Source: Gnetum montanum (taxonomy: Eukaryota; Streptophyta; Gnetopsida; Gnetales; Gnetaceae). From it: DNA of 64,000 nt. A program made the translations under genes and the position numbers. The stretch spans positions 2,089,882-2,153,881 of the forward strand of contig MNCI01027262.1 of NCBI GenBank assembly GCA_015680685.1, written 5' to 3'. Under the pieces are notes generated by a model. It was not told the DNA's origin, did no database searches, and saw only the letters and a program-made list of their open reading frames with translations. This document shows, piece by piece, positions 22,823-34,944 of this stretch; the first letter of the stretch is position 1; each line of letters starts with the position of its first letter.

Positions 22823-24687
22823 ACTAAATGAAAGCTCATCCTCGAGTTCCTTACAAAATATTGGGAAGGTATGGGATTATTGATTTAAATGACACTAATG
22901 GTGAATGGGGTGACATGTGAACGGATCATCATTACAATACATGGCAATATTAGTGTTCATAACTAGAAGAGTGAACACTATATACATTTGACATCTAGCC
23001 TTATTTGGCAACTGAGAGAGAAGAGAGAGAAAAGAAGAAAATGTGTTGCTACGGATGCCAAAATTGTGCCTTCCATTGTCCATCCATAACCACGCCATCG
23101 ATCTTGTTCCTTGCATGAATGTTCTAGCACCAGTCCATCCTAAGTGTTTCCTCTAGCTCCAGTCCATTGTTGTATGATTACCATCTATACACACAACACA
23201 ATCACATATTAGCAAGGGTAGATAAATCACAATGCAATTGATACCTTGCCTCAGTGTAAGGTCCATTGGTTGAGTTGTGATATAGCTAATATAGATTTTG
23301 AAGATATAACATTGGTGACTACCCAAGGTGTAGGGGTTAAGAGGAAATTGAAAAAATTAGACCATGACCCCCATGACTAAGATCAATCCTCCAATAGTGA
23401 TAGAATGGAAAAATAGAAGAAATAAGAAAGATGGAGAAAAAGAAACAATAGCAACACTGATAAAATGGATGTCAGAGGTGGAAATGAACAAAATAAATGT
23501 TGATTGTGAAAATGTTTAAGGGAAAGAAGTTAACTGATGCATCAAATAGGAATGCCAGTGGGTCCTCCCCAAAGCAAGCTCATGCCCTTAATGCCCTAAC
23601 AATCCCACATTCAAAGAGTCCATAGGCTTTGGAAAGCAAGAGTTAAAGTCTTAACCATAAGAATTAACCAAAAAGAAAACAATGCATCAACCAAAATATA
23701 GACTATTGATACAACCGACAATGAGGTGGAAAATTGAGAAAGAATGATGGAAATAAGAGAATGGAATGGAGTCTCAAGAACAAGGTGTTGTACAGCCCCT
23801 TGTGTATTAATGGTTAATGTGACATAGTAGATCTCATTCCAAATCTAGCCTTAAAAAATCCACATCCAGTGACTTCACATTAATACATTTGGCCAATCCA
23901 TCTACTTGAAGTAACAAGAATGTTGCCACCAAAGATTCACCACCATTCCGAAGAATGAGAAAGCAAAAACTAGGAAGCGAGAAAGGGCGTTAGTTAGAGG
24001 AAACATGTTTGCTTAATTCCATAACCAATGCTTGTAGCCCAAATGATTATTTTATCTAAGGGATGTGCTTTTAGTTCTCACTCTTTTCTCTCTCTCTCTC
24101 TCTCTCTTTGTGAGAACCACACCATGCAAAGCCTTATTATTTTTATTATCTCAGCTTCTTGATAATGGAGCAACGTTAGAATGGTAAGGAAAATCCAAGA
24201 AGAAAACATTCAAGCACCCAAGAGAATGGCTAGCACAAATGCATCAAATTTCCTTGAAGTCATACACTTTTCAAACCTTGAGTCCTTTTTCAGTTTAAGA
24301 ACTGCTCAATCACCAATTCGTTGATAGTTCTATTATTAAGAAAGGGACTATATAGTTCCATGCCAAGAGAGACCATAGAAATTCATGAGTGCATGGATGA
24401 CGTGGACTCATTGCCTGTTATATCAAATGAACCATACCTTAGTATCAACATTATAACTCAAAGGTAAAAATCAAACATTAGCAAGCAATGGAATATAGTT
24501 CATACGACCATCAGGAGCACTTATTAGCTGACGAGCCTAACAAAATAAATAAACACATAAAGACATGAAAGAGTATAAATGATGTTGCAAAACAGAAACA
24601 AGAGAAGTTAAAGAAATTTGTAAAACAAAAATGTGTAAAACAAGAACTTAAAAAGGAATTGAGGACCTCAATTAATCAGCAGAGGTG
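22823..24687 (-). other. E4 non-coding 3' region
   Basis: Homologous to 60962-62130 of E5. No ORF2 and no internal promoter block are visible. It contains a CT microsatellite. I see no gene. Confidence 0.7.
24087..24109. repeat. CT dinucleotide microsatellite
   Basis: About ten ct units within the E4 non-coding region. The matching place in E5 (about 61550) lacks the run. Confidence 0.9.
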
Positions 24688-24712
24688 GCCATCTCCCCCA
24701 TGACTAAGTTGG
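24688..24712 (-). promoter_or_regulatory. E4 internal polypurine-tract-like motif
   Basis: Sense strand reads ACTTAGTCATGGGGGAGATG, sharing TTAGTCATGGGGG with the polypurine tract at the 3' LTR of related copies. It lies just after the end of the pol remnant, as in E5 (60937-60961). Confidence 0.55.
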
Positions 24713-24741
24713 AAGGGGGAGATCTGAGATAATGAGTGGGG

Positions 24742-25560
24742 TCATTCCTTCTCTGCGGTATTATGTGCATTGACCATTTTATATTCATGATAAGGTTTTT
24801 TCTGTTGCACATTAACTAGTAATCTCTTATCGAAGTGCTTATTTGAATTTTTTATGAGTTTCCAACTTCTCCCAATTAATGTTTTTAGGTTAAGGTTTGA
24901 AAGTTGGTGATGCTCTTGCCCAAATGTATCTATGCTTTCAACATGAGTGCAAGTTGTTCTCTCAGTTAGTTCCATGCACGTTGGTGAGTTACTCTCTTGA
25001 TCAACTATCAACCACTGTGTGTCTTCTTGTCATGTGGTTGCTACATACAGGCACTTGTGTATGTCAATTTCTTGTGCAAACCGGTTGCATGCAGGCAATG
25101 CGGAACATTCTTGTACGCAATCACACCATGTATCACTATATGTGATGCATGAAACTTTCTTCTTCTCAATCTTCCCAAAAGTGTTTTTCTTAGATATTTC
25201 CAGGGAAAGATCATGGATTCCTAGGCATGCATTTATGGTACTTAGCCATGCCTTTTCCATTATTATTAGCAAGTCCCCTTTACCATTGTTCATTTGTATC
25301 ACTAGAAAATCAGCTGGATACGACCACCCACACACAGTGTTAACAATGTCCTCCACCAGTCCCATGGGGACAGTGATGGACTAGTTGACTAGCTCTAGTT
25401 AAATATTACTCTTCCTTAATGGAGGTAGGTTCTAGGCTTTGTACATCTCTTGTGATATTAAGTTGACTCTGGAACCTGAGTCCAGAAGAGTTTTACATGA
25501 TTCATTCCCAACGACTTGGAGATAGATTAGAGGGCTTTTGGGGTCAAAAAATTTCTTGGG
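24742..25560 (-). pseudogene. E4 protease fused to the pol C-terminal tail
   Basis: Retroviral-type aspartic protease read on the minus strand: LLDSGSRVNLISQEMY (about 25455-25500) is the catalytic D-S-G triad region, followed by CGWSYPADFLVIQMNNGKGD and a long linker. The frame 25011-24742 then passes from the sequence that precedes RT in E5 (HHQLSNLNLK) straight into the last residues of the integrase region (FDKRLLVNVQQKKPYHE) without a stop. About 2.7 kb coding for RT, RNase H and integrase is missing compared with E5 58065-60808. A few stops elsewhere make it a pseudogene. Confidence 0.8.
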
Positions 25561-26229
25561 AAGGTGGCCCTCCTTAATCCAGTCAGTAATAGCATGTGTT
25601 AACATAACTGTGTGCGTTGAGCTTGGTTTTTTGTTTGAAGGAAGCTCTGAAGTCTTATTTGATGGAGAGGTGTTCAGAGGTTCAACTGCTTGTGGTTATG
25701 AGAGCTTGGTTGGACTATTGGTTCTAAAGAAAAGTCTTCTCTTCATATGATTGTTAGAACTAGTAGTGGGTTAAAGATTCATAGCCCTCATAGCATTACA
25801 TTGCTATGGTTGAGTGGGGAGTTCCCCTTGCATTGCTAGAGCAGGTGGTAATGGATCTATCGATGTGAGAGTTGTGGATGGATTTGGAGGATAGTATGTC
25901 TCTAGGTTATCTCCCCTAGGAGAAGGAGTCCTATAATACTCTCAAGCTTGGTAGTGACATTGTGATGTCATGTGACCAACAGAGTCACGTGGAGAGATTG
26001 GCAACTACACGTAGTAGCCATATGGATCCAGTTGCCGGTAGGGGTATTATTACCTTGGTGGTGGCATCCCCCATGACTGTGGGCATTGCCACTATTAGTG
26101 TTGCTTAACAAGTTATGGTGGAGTTCCACTTGGATAATACATTGAAGGCTGGTGGAACTACCTTGGGTTACCTTGAGGATAAGGTAACCATCGAGATGCT
26201 TGCTGTTTATTAAGTCATGGATTGAGTGC

Positions 26230-28030
26230 ATACACCCCAAACTCTTGTAGATGTGAGATTACTAGGCAACATCCCTTAGGATGGTCATATTGGCATATCT
26301 TACATCCACTATCATGGTCCATATCTAAATCCACAACCTCTTTGGTGATGGCCATTTTACCCTTAACTTTGTTACATGCATTGTCCACTTCTCTCTTTTT
26401 CTTTTTGTAATAGTTACTACCTTGCTCCCTAGACTCCTCTACAATTTTAAGAACAGTTTCAAACCTACTATCCAGGGAGTCCTACATTTGGTCTACCTTT
26501 GCCAATACTTCTATTGTTCACTTTTGGAGCAGCAAGGCTTTCCTATTCACCATCTCTTTAAGTGGTGACTCTTCCTCCTCCTCACAGAATCTCACTCTCC
26601 TTTTTTGGAGGGAAGGATCTCAGTTGTACTCTTCCGTACTTTCTCTCTTACATAGCTCCCCTTCTTCCTTAGCTACTTGCTCTAGCAATCTATGAACCTG
26701 ATGAGACCTAAGCTTTGATAATCTCCCTTGGGCATACGTTCCAAGGGTTCTCCTTATTTCATGCCTAAGTCCATCTACAAGATGGTGTAGTTGACCCCAT
26801 TGCAAATAACCATGGCTAGGGAAACGATGTAACAATGCATAATAGCAGCCCATGGCAACATCCAAGGATTCATGATTTCCTTGCTTCCATCCTTGGATTT
26901 TCTTTTGTAAGTTAGACACTCGGGAGTACATTTGGTACTTATCATTAAATAGTTCTAACATTGTACTCCACCTCTGAATGGATTTCATTTCTAAGGTTCG
27001 GTACTAGCTTTCAGCTTCTTTTACTAGTGTCCTTGTGAACAACTTTAGTTTTTTCCATTCGTTCTCGATGTTCTACAAGGCACATGCATCATGAAATACT
27101 TGTAAGTGATTTTAAGGATCAACATTGTATCCCCCTTCAAATCATGGGATATTGTTCATGTCTAACCTCTTGATCCTACTATCTTTTTGGTGCCTTGTTG
27201 GAATTCTTATAGCTTCCATTATCTCTCGCATGCTTCTAGTTGCGAGTAGGGGTTCTTCATGATCATCTCTTTCATAACGTCTGTGGTGTCTACGCGGTTC
27301 CCTACTCTCCCTTCTTCTATGCTGTGATTCCTTAGAGTGCCCTCATCCTCATTCTCGATTGTCTCGTCAATGCTTTTCACTCTGTTTCCCTTTATCCTCA
27401 CGGTTAGGTTCCTTATGACTACGTCCTGACACTGAAGGAGAGGGCGAATGTGATGATGAAGGTGAAGAAGAAGGAGAACCATCACCATGATGATGTTTTC
27501 TACCTTCTCTTCAGTGGTCTCAACCCTAATCATGATTATGATCAAAATGTCTGTCCTTATCATGTGTTTATGTTCCCTTGTTAAACACTTTGTGTTCATA
27601 GGGATCAAAATCAAGGTTGTGAACCGTGGAGTAGAGGTTCTGATACACCACCTCCTAACCATTGTTAGGAGGGGGAACATCATTTGGTGGAAAACATGTT
27701 GAAACTAGTTCACCATCCTCAATTTCGCTCAAGACATGCAGAGCGTTATGGGAACATTTACCCTTCGAGGATGTATGATATCTCTCCTATTGCAAGTCCG
27801 TTTGATGTTGCACTTCTATGGGATGGTAGTCCCTTGTGTCATGATCTCATGCAACACATTCTGCATACAAAAGTGACATGCCTATTCGTAAGAGAGCACA
27901 AAGGAGCATGTTGGGGACTGATAGGTCTGGAGGCAACACTATGTTACCTTCCAAGTCTCTCCAACACAGTTTTTCATCTTGATGGAGAATAAAGGTAAAG
28001 TTGGGTACATACTCATCGTGATGAGTATAT
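26230..28030 (-). pseudogene. E4 gag
   Basis: Minus-strand gag of the same type as E5. An N-terminal region with WRDLEGNIVLP (about 27920) is followed by a His/Arg/Asp/Ser-rich linker (27200-27680), the capsid domain (open 26988-26620) with SIQRWSTMLELFNDKYQMYS and DVAMGCYYALLHRFPSHGYL, and a Lys-rich segment. A variant zinc knuckle CKICQYDHPKGCC (about 26260) fits C-x2-C-x3-H-x4-C. Several stops and frame changes interrupt it. Confidence 0.8.
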
Positions 28031-28268
28031 ACTACCTGAAACTATTGAGGAACTCACAGATCTGGGTTATGTGTGTTATGCTGTCAACTGTCTCTTATGT
28101 TAGTCCTAGGCAGTGAACTACTTTTGTATAAAGAAGAAGACATTTTCATCTTGTTCGATTTGTGATTTACCATTGTCTTATTTTTCCTTGATTAACCCTA
28201 AGGGTTCATTTTCACATCCCAACGATATGAATGATTTCCTATGTTCTACGTAGCGCACAAATAACTAA

Positions 28269-28288
28269 GTCCCCAACAATGGTGCTAA
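28269..28288 (-). promoter_or_regulatory. E4 primer-binding site
   Basis: Sense sequence TTAGCACCATTGTTGGGGAC directly follows the 5' LTR; tRNA-Asp-type, mutated. Confidence 0.7.
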
Positions 28289-29084
28289 TGATGAGTGACG
28301 AGGTACCCCTACACTCAACCATACTAATACGAGTGTTTCACATGCGATCCAGTCAAACTCCAAGGACTAAGTGCTTATGCACCTTAATGGAACACTTAAG
28401 GTTAATCAATCGTTGTCTTCCCAAACTTACCTGTATTGTCACGGTTGTATGGTTAAGTAAGCTTGAGGTATATGATTTTTATATCTTTTATCTTTTTAAT
28501 GTCTTATGCTAATAAGGGAAGGTAAAGAGAACTAAGTGACTAACTTTCATTAACTAATTACTAACTAAGTTCTAATAGTTCCAAAACCAGTTTCCATTCC
28601 CACTTGTCACACACATCTTGAACCAGTGCAACATTACTGGGATTACCAAACACTAATCGTTACTGGGTTACCAAGTGCTACACACATGCTCGAAGGAGTC
28701 ATACTAAGTGTACTTAACTAGGAGAGTCAAAGGTTGAGAGAGATTAATTAACTAGGAAATCATTTAAACATTCAACAATAAATAATTACTATTTAGCTTA
28801 ATCCACATGTTGCAAGGTTTATCATAAAGTTTGTCTTTATTTATGTACACAAATGTGTGCTTAGGTACTAATTGCTCGAATAAAGATCTATTCACTTTAA
28901 GACTCCTACTGTAGGCACATGGAAATTATTCTAACTCTATAATGGTAAAACTACAAGATTTTAGCTATGGATCTAAGTCTAACTCCCCGAATAAGGAAAG
29001 CCGCCTCTTATTTATAGAAATTGAGATAGGCTGCGATATCGCATACACGATATCATGGCGCAAATGCAATATCATGGCTCATCA
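28289..29084 (-). repeat. E4 5' LTR
   Basis: 796-bp partner of 22020-22812, flanked by TSD cctat at 29085-29089. Confidence 0.95.
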
Positions 29085-29159
29085 CCTATCCATTGTGTAA
29101 TCAATAGAGCTTGTTCTCATTTTAATTCGAGGATGAGTTTTCATTCAGTCATGGGGGTA

Positions 29160-29489
29160 TGATGAGTCATGAGTTGTTGGCTGTGATATCGCATCGATGA
29201 TATCGCATACGCGATATTACATCCTAGACATGATATGAACCTATCTCCTCATCTATAAATAAGAGGCAGGCTGATTTGATAAAGGGAGAGTAGTTTTTAG
29301 TATTAAAGGTAGGGACTTTTTTTCAGTTTTTCCTCTCAACCCTTTCTCCTAGTGCATGCCCATAGTGTGATGATTGTAATTGTACAGCATCCTTATTCAA
29401 GTGTGATGTACTTGGACACACACATGACCGAGAATAAAGGATTGAGATTACTTCATCATTGCAACATCCACTTAGCTTAATTATTTAAT
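29160..29489 (+). repeat. E3 3' LTR, truncated
   Basis: The first 330 bp of the E3 LTR (U3, GATATC array, TATA, AATAAAG), preceded by the polypurine tract (agtcatgggggta). It is cut within the sequence after the poly(A) signal and joined to E2 gag. Confidence 0.88.
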
Positions 29490-31051
29490 GTGGTAGTAGA
29501 AGCACAAGTAACATTCATGGGTTGATGTTGTGATGCAAATCCCTCGAGAACAACTGGTGGCAATGTAGAAGGAGGTGAAGGATGAGAATTTTGAAATTGA
29601 GGAGAAGTGTAAGGTATCCAAGATGGTGGTTGTGTTGGAGAGGATATGGGTTGATAGTATTGGGGAGAATGATAATAATGTCGTGACATAGAGGATGTTA
29701 ACCCAGTTGGAGAAATAGGATGTTGAACTTGATAAGCACTTAGTCTTGGATTATATGAAGGGTATGCCCAATTTGAGGGTGGCCCCCACACCCCCCAGCA
29801 ACCCCCCCCCCCCCCACAGTTTGAGGGTTGCCACTATGATTGAACACAATATCTCTATACGAACTCTGGATGTGACACTCTTCCCCAATGCTCTTGTAAA
29901 TGTGACAAGATTGGACATTGGCCCTTGGGGTGATTGTAGAGGCAAATGTTGCATTGATATGTATGATTGGTAGTTGAGCTCTTATTCTCTTCTACCCTTC
30001 TTTTCAATTATCTAAGGGTATTTTGTCTTGCTTCTTGGTTCATCATGCCTCTACCTCTAATAATGTTGGCATATTCTCCACATTTTTTATGCATCCATTT
30101 CATCATCTTATTGATCTTTGTCTCAATTTCATCCAATGATTGTAGTACTGGCAAAGATGGTTCCACCTCCTTGAAGTGAGTTGATTTCTCCTTTTCTTAC
30201 TTATGGACCTTTGTTAAGTTGAGATTTTGGTCCCATTGAGATTTTCCAGCATTCTCCTGTTTAGCTAACTCTCCTTCTTCTTTTACTACCTACTTAATAA
30301 GCTCTTGGAGTTGGTGGGTTCGTAGCTCATATAGTTGACCTCAGGCATACATCCCTAGGGTCTCCCTTGTATCATTATGGAGCCCATCTATGATATGGTA
30401 CATTAACCTTTCCTCGGAGAACTCATGGCCTAGGCAGTTGTTTAACAAAGCATAATATCTGTCTAAGGCCATGTCCAAGGGTTCATGTTGTGCTTGTTTC
30501 CACCCTTGGATTTATTTCCTCAAGGCTAACACTCTTGCATAGGTTTGATATCTTTCATTGAAGAGCTTTACCATTTTTGGCCAACGTCAGATTGATTTTG
30601 GTTTTAATGACCTATACCATACTTTTTCTTTGCCAATGAGTGTCATAGGAAAGAGCTTAACTTTTTGCAACCGATTATCAATGTTGTTCCATGCACAGGC
30701 ATCATAGAAGACTTGCAAATGTTGTTGCGAATCTAAATTGTAGCCTCCTGAAAACTTAGGAAAGTTATTTAAGTCAAACTTAGGTAGGCAACTTTCCTTA
30801 CGATGCCTGCAGGATATTCAAATAGCCTCTTGTACTTGCATTAGGCTTGTAGTGGCCAGTAGGGGTTCATCTTCACTAGGTATGTTATGCATTCGTGAGT
30901 TGGGACAATGTTGTCTTCGTTTATGTTTATAGGAAATTCCTACATCAGATTGGGTACTCCAAACTTCATCTTCTTCATCATAAAATTCGTTGGTTCTCCA
31001 ATGAATTGCCCTCTTGGTTTTTATGTTATCATAATCTTGTGAGAGAGACAT
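29490..31051 (-). pseudogene. E2 gag
   Basis: Minus-strand gag starting at the ATG at 31051 (MSLSQDYDNIKTKRAIHWRT). It contains the capsid region (about 30650-30280), a helical segment and a Pro/Ser/Tyr-rich C-terminus (open frame 29791-29477, HYYHSPQYYQPISSPTQPPS). A C-rich insertion at 29783-29815 and numerous stops break it. It ends abruptly at the E3 junction, so the true C-terminus is lost. Confidence 0.8.
29783..29815. repeat. C-rich run with G-quadruplex potential
   Basis: Blocks of 5, 6 and 14 C on the plus strand (G on the gag sense strand) with short loops, flanked by near-copies of tttgagggt. E3 gag lacks it at the same position, so it is a local insertion or expansion. Confidence 0.8.
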
Positions 31052-31166
31052 TGTGTGTGAATTTGTATGTGACTTAATTGAAATTAATTTCTTTTCTAAA
31101 AGATGTATCATGAATACTTTGTTACAACGATCTTGTATGATGTAACTAATCTAAATAACTCGCATC

Positions 31167-31186
31167 ATCCCCGGCAATGATGCCAA
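31167..31186 (-). promoter_or_regulatory. E2 primer-binding site
   Basis: Sense sequence TTGGCATCATTGCCGGGGAT, the best preserved tRNA-Asp-type site among the copies. Confidence 0.78.
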
Positions 31187-31998
31187 TGATGAGTGGCAAG
31201 GTACCCCTACACTCAACCATACGAATACCAGTGTTTCACGCACGATCTGGTCGAACTCCACAAATAGGCTAGTTATGGTATCTAAATAGTTACTCGTTGA
31301 TCAAAGTTCACTGTCTTCCCACCTAGACTAGTAATTGCTTTTTCACATATGGTTTAGTCCAGAGTGAGGTGTATGATATGTTCCTAACTAATGCTACTCC
31401 TAAAGGTAATGGGAAATAACTTTAAGTAAGCTAAGAGGAAAAGGGAGAGAGGATGCTAAGCTAAGAGGAGATAGGGGAAGAGAGTCTAGACTAGCCTAAG
31501 TGCGATGAGCATCCGTTCCGTAATCATTCGTACACATCTTGGACCTCATGCACAACTACCACTAGGATTACCAAGTGCATGGCCTAGGTATGCTACTGGG
31601 ATACCAAGTAGTCACACTTAAATTCTTGTGCTTAAGTTGTACTCATTCCGCGTTTAAGGAGTTTAGGGTAAAGATATGTTAACTATGAAAGCAATAAATA
31701 ACAATAACAATTAAATAATTAAACTAAGTTAATTTTGCAATGATAAAGTAATCTCGATCTTTATTTTTGGTCATGTGCACGTCTAAGTACGTCACACTCA
31801 AATAAAGGATTTCGTACAATTACAAAAAGATCCTACACTAAACTGACTCTCTAAAAACTGACAAAAAGACTCCTTTCCCATGTGCCTTCATGCGTATTTA
31901 TAGGCTCACATAGGAACCACGATATCGCATATCCGATATCGTTGCTGGATGTGATATCGCATACCCGATATCGCAACCCGATGAATCACAATTCATCA
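31187..31998 (-). repeat. E2 5' LTR
   Basis: 812-bp partner of 10972-11849. GATATC arrays lie at 31920-31975. TSD aatat follows at 31999-32003. Confidence 0.93.
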
Positions 31999-32003
31999 AA
32001 TAT

Positions 32004-33847
32004 TATTGGAATACTTGAACTAACTTTTATTGTAGATAAGTTATAAGAATAATGTCTCAAATGATTTGGTTATACTCAAAGAAGATTATACTATAAACAA
32101 CTTTAAAAGGTTTACCACATAACCATTTTAAAAATCCATTGAAAGGTCTCCCAAGAAAGACATTAAAGTCCATGATTAACAATACTATGATAAAATTACA
32201 TGTAGATAAAGATTAAGCTCTTTTTTTTTAAGAGAAAAGTTAGGTCAATTATATTAATAGATGGAAGAAAAATCATGAAAAATAAAGATTACAAAAGGAT
32301 TAGATAAAAAGAATGGGAAAATCAAGCATGTTAAACAAAAGTGCTTGGATAGGGTAAACATAAATCTATTATGTGAGAAAAAATAATAATAAAAAAATGC
32401 TTGGGACATAACAAAAAACATAAAAAAAATGGTAGCTTAACAAAGGCATCAAAGGAATGAATATTCAAAAACTTCTAACAAAGATGGTAAAGATTAAGCT
32501 CTTAATATATATGGAATAAGGGTACAATGAAATTGAATAATTAATGAAAAATTAACATTTAACTTTAAGAATTGGGAGTTCGATAAAAATATATTGAACA
32601 CAAATATAAAACTAAATAATAATTGAAGAAAAAAAGTAAGAAGAATGAGACAATTTAGCATTTTCCCATTTTATTATTGAAATAAAAATAAGAAAAATAC
32701 TGTTAATAATTTATAACTTTTAATTTTAAAATGTTAAGTGTAATGGCATTGCCATGATGAGTATCACATGACATCACTCAAGTACAAAAAAACATGCCAA
32801 ACAAAGGTTCAAGAATGGACTATGCCTTAACAACCATAATAATTTACAAACACATCAAAGGTCATGTTAAAAAAAAAACTAGTCCAAGTGTTACAGCCTA
32901 ATAATCAAGCTAATAATAATCATACAAGGGATTATTATACAATACCAATCCAAAAAAAATATTGCAAAACACTTAAACATATAACAGGATAAATTCATAA
33001 TCAAGTTTATTAGGATGCATCCCTTGTCTTTGAAGAGCGTGAGAGGTGTTCATATTAGAAACCTTAGCTCTAGTTACCTACATACCTTTACAATTATAAG
33101 AGTGTAATGATTAATTTATCATAAAACCATGATATATATGTATGCTTCATTTGACCACCAATTCTAAAAGGGTGTAACTTTTGGACTACTAGTAAGCCAT
33201 ACTCTTCTCTACTATTCCTTGTTTAAAAGAAGTAAAGTCCTCAAAGTTTTATGATTTCATTTATATAAATATATTTATGAAGCTTAAAGTCATTATTATT
33301 TCAAACTTCCCAAAAATGAAGAAGGGAACGAAAACTAAGGGTATTGAACAATTCAAGGTCCATCTAAATGACTTTAGCAAAGAAGATCTAATGGCTAGGG
33401 TTATCAACTATAAATCACTAAAGTTGAACTTAACTTAGCATTATTTGAGATTTAGAGAATCTCACACATCCTAAGTTAAGATTCGATGCTTGTCCATATA
33501 AGTGGAACCAACCCTGCCATCTAACACAAGTTATTTGCCTTCATGTGAAAACTTTTTCTTCTAATCTCACAATGATATGAAGGTGTAAAGTTAATCTGTT
33601 GTGTCCAAGGAAAGAATAATAACATACTTTGGGGAATTCTTTTCAATTCCTAGTGGTAGTCTAGCACTAGGAAGAGTAGGAATCTAAAAATTTTTCTTGA
33701 CAACATAATCTTACAAGGGTCAAACATTTTTAATATTCTTTCCAAATCTAGGACTCTTTTCCATATCTAAAGTGGTCCATCCTTTAAGATAATTATTCTT
33801 CATCATTAATCATCCTAACTTTTTCTTCCTTTCCTTTTGAGACATCA
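32004..33847. other. Spacer between E2 and E6
   Basis: AT-rich DNA with no gene. It contains a diverged dispersed repeat (32877-33210) also found at 44610-45010. Confidence 0.55.
32877..33210. repeat. Dispersed repeat, unclassified, copy 1
   Basis: Shares an ordered set of motifs with 44610-45010: a ctaatcat/acacaaggga core, a stretch about gaagagcgtg..aggtg, agaaaccttag..ctagtt and catactctt. Divergence is high. No TIR, LTR or coding sequence was seen. Confidence 0.5.
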
Positions 33848-33852
33848 CCCTA

Positions 33853-34746
33853 TGATGAGCAATGGAGTAATCCAACACCCAACCATACAATATACAAGTG
33901 TTCATGCATAGCCTAGTCGAATTCCATAGACAAGGTAATGTGATTATGCTTCATAATTGGTTTAAGTTCACAATCATTGTCTTCACATGTGAGCTAGTAA
34001 AATCTATTTGTATGTTTAACTCATAGTGAGGTGCATGATAACTGATGTTGTATTGGCCATATTACACCTAGTAAGCATAAAGAATGGTAATGATTTCTAA
34101 CTCTAAGTTAACAATAAACAAATCTAGTCTAGGGTAGGTGAGGGACATCTGTTCTTGATTCTCCGCACATGTCTTAGACTTATGCAATTGTTACTAGGAT
34201 TACCAAGTATTCCACTACTGGGTGAACTAGGCGATAATACTACTAGGTTACTAAATGATCATACTTAACACTTGAAATCAGTCGTATCCATTTTTCTTAA
34301 TAATAGTAAAAGTAAAGTTCATGGGAAAGTAAAGAGTAATTAGTAAGGTAAGTGAAAATAGTAAACATTATTTTAAGTAAATAGCAAGAAATCTAAGTGA
34401 TGTTATAATGATGTAAAGTAATCTTGATCTTTATTTTTGGTCATGAAACATGTCCATGTACATTCCACTTGAATAAAGGCTTTGTTCAATCACTTAACAT
34501 CACACTACGGGCATATAATGTTAAGTGCTAAGCACTAAAATCAAGAAAAAAAAACTAACAGAATTTTGCTCAGCTGGAATGAAAACTTGTTCATGGACCG
34601 TGCACCTAAGTATCATATTTATAAGCTTGCACACTTGTAATATCAAACATCTGACATCATAGCTTGTGCCCAAATATTAGAGATCCAATATTATGGCTCT
34701 GATATCGAATGCCCAATATCATAGCCAATAAAAAATCAATTTATCA
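33853..34746 (-). repeat. E6 3' LTR
   Basis: 894 bp, more diverged than the others: U5 ends ATTACTCCATTGCTCATCA in sense. GATATC-type motifs at 14-bp spacing remain at 34640-34725, with a TATA near 34615 and an AATAAAG signal. The adjacent cccta (33848-33852) would be the TSD; its partner is lost. Confidence 0.85.
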
Positions 34747-34944
34747 TATCCCCACAACTGACTAAAAACTTTTCCTTGAGTTAAAACAAAATGAGAATAG
34801 AGTTCCTTCCAAAATTGGGAGGTAGATTTACATGACATGAACTACTATATACATGACTCTTAAATGTTGTAGTGGTGTTTACAAAAATGACACATGAGAT
34901 GACAACTTTAACAAAAAATAATATTTGATGAAGCTTGATGTAGT

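Larger units (their letters stand above)
22020..29084 (-). mobile_element. E4: innermost element, gag-protease with pol excised
   Basis: 7.07 kb, minus strand, TSD cctat at 22015-22019 and 29085-29089, inserted in the 3' internal end of E3. Sense order: 5' LTR, primer site, gag, protease, a short pol tail, internal polypurine motif (24688-24712), 1.9-kb non-coding region, polypurine tract, 3' LTR. Reverse transcriptase, RNase H and integrase are gone although the frame is kept across the deletion. There is no ORF2. It is the youngest of the three nested copies by position. Confidence 0.93.
16414..29489 (+). mobile_element. E3: plus-strand element nested in E2, with abnormal ends
   Basis: Contains 61 bp of 3' internal sequence and polypurine tract (16414-16474), a full LTR (16475-17315), primer site, gag, assembly gap, spacer, internal promoter, ORF2 (21134-21897), then after E4 the 3' internal end (29090-29159) and an LTR cut off after 330 bp (29160-29489). 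The 16414-16804 and 29106-29489 stretches are therefore the same part of the element twice. No TSD is present. A 27-bp locally copied filler (16388-16414) sits at the left junction. Confidence 0.8.
10972..31998 (-). mobile_element. E2: outer element of a three-level nest
   Basis: Minus-strand LTR element with TSD aatat at 10967-10971 and 31999-32003. Its own parts are 31998 down to 29490 (5' LTR, primer site, gag) and about 16395 down to 10972 (3' spacer, internal promoter, ORF2, polypurine tract, 3' LTR). The interval 16414-29489 is element E3, itself containing E4. Protease and pol are absent from both halves. About 0.9 kb of E2-type sequence, judged by alignment to E1 (about 6046-6930), was lost where E3 sits. 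Confidence 0.9.

Noticed and set aside
27219-27683. 154-codon minus-strand frame, similar to 55233-55697
   Set aside because: Same out-of-frame reading of the His/Arg/Asp-rich gag linker in E4 and E5; similarity comes from the shared DNA, and the gag frame explains it better.
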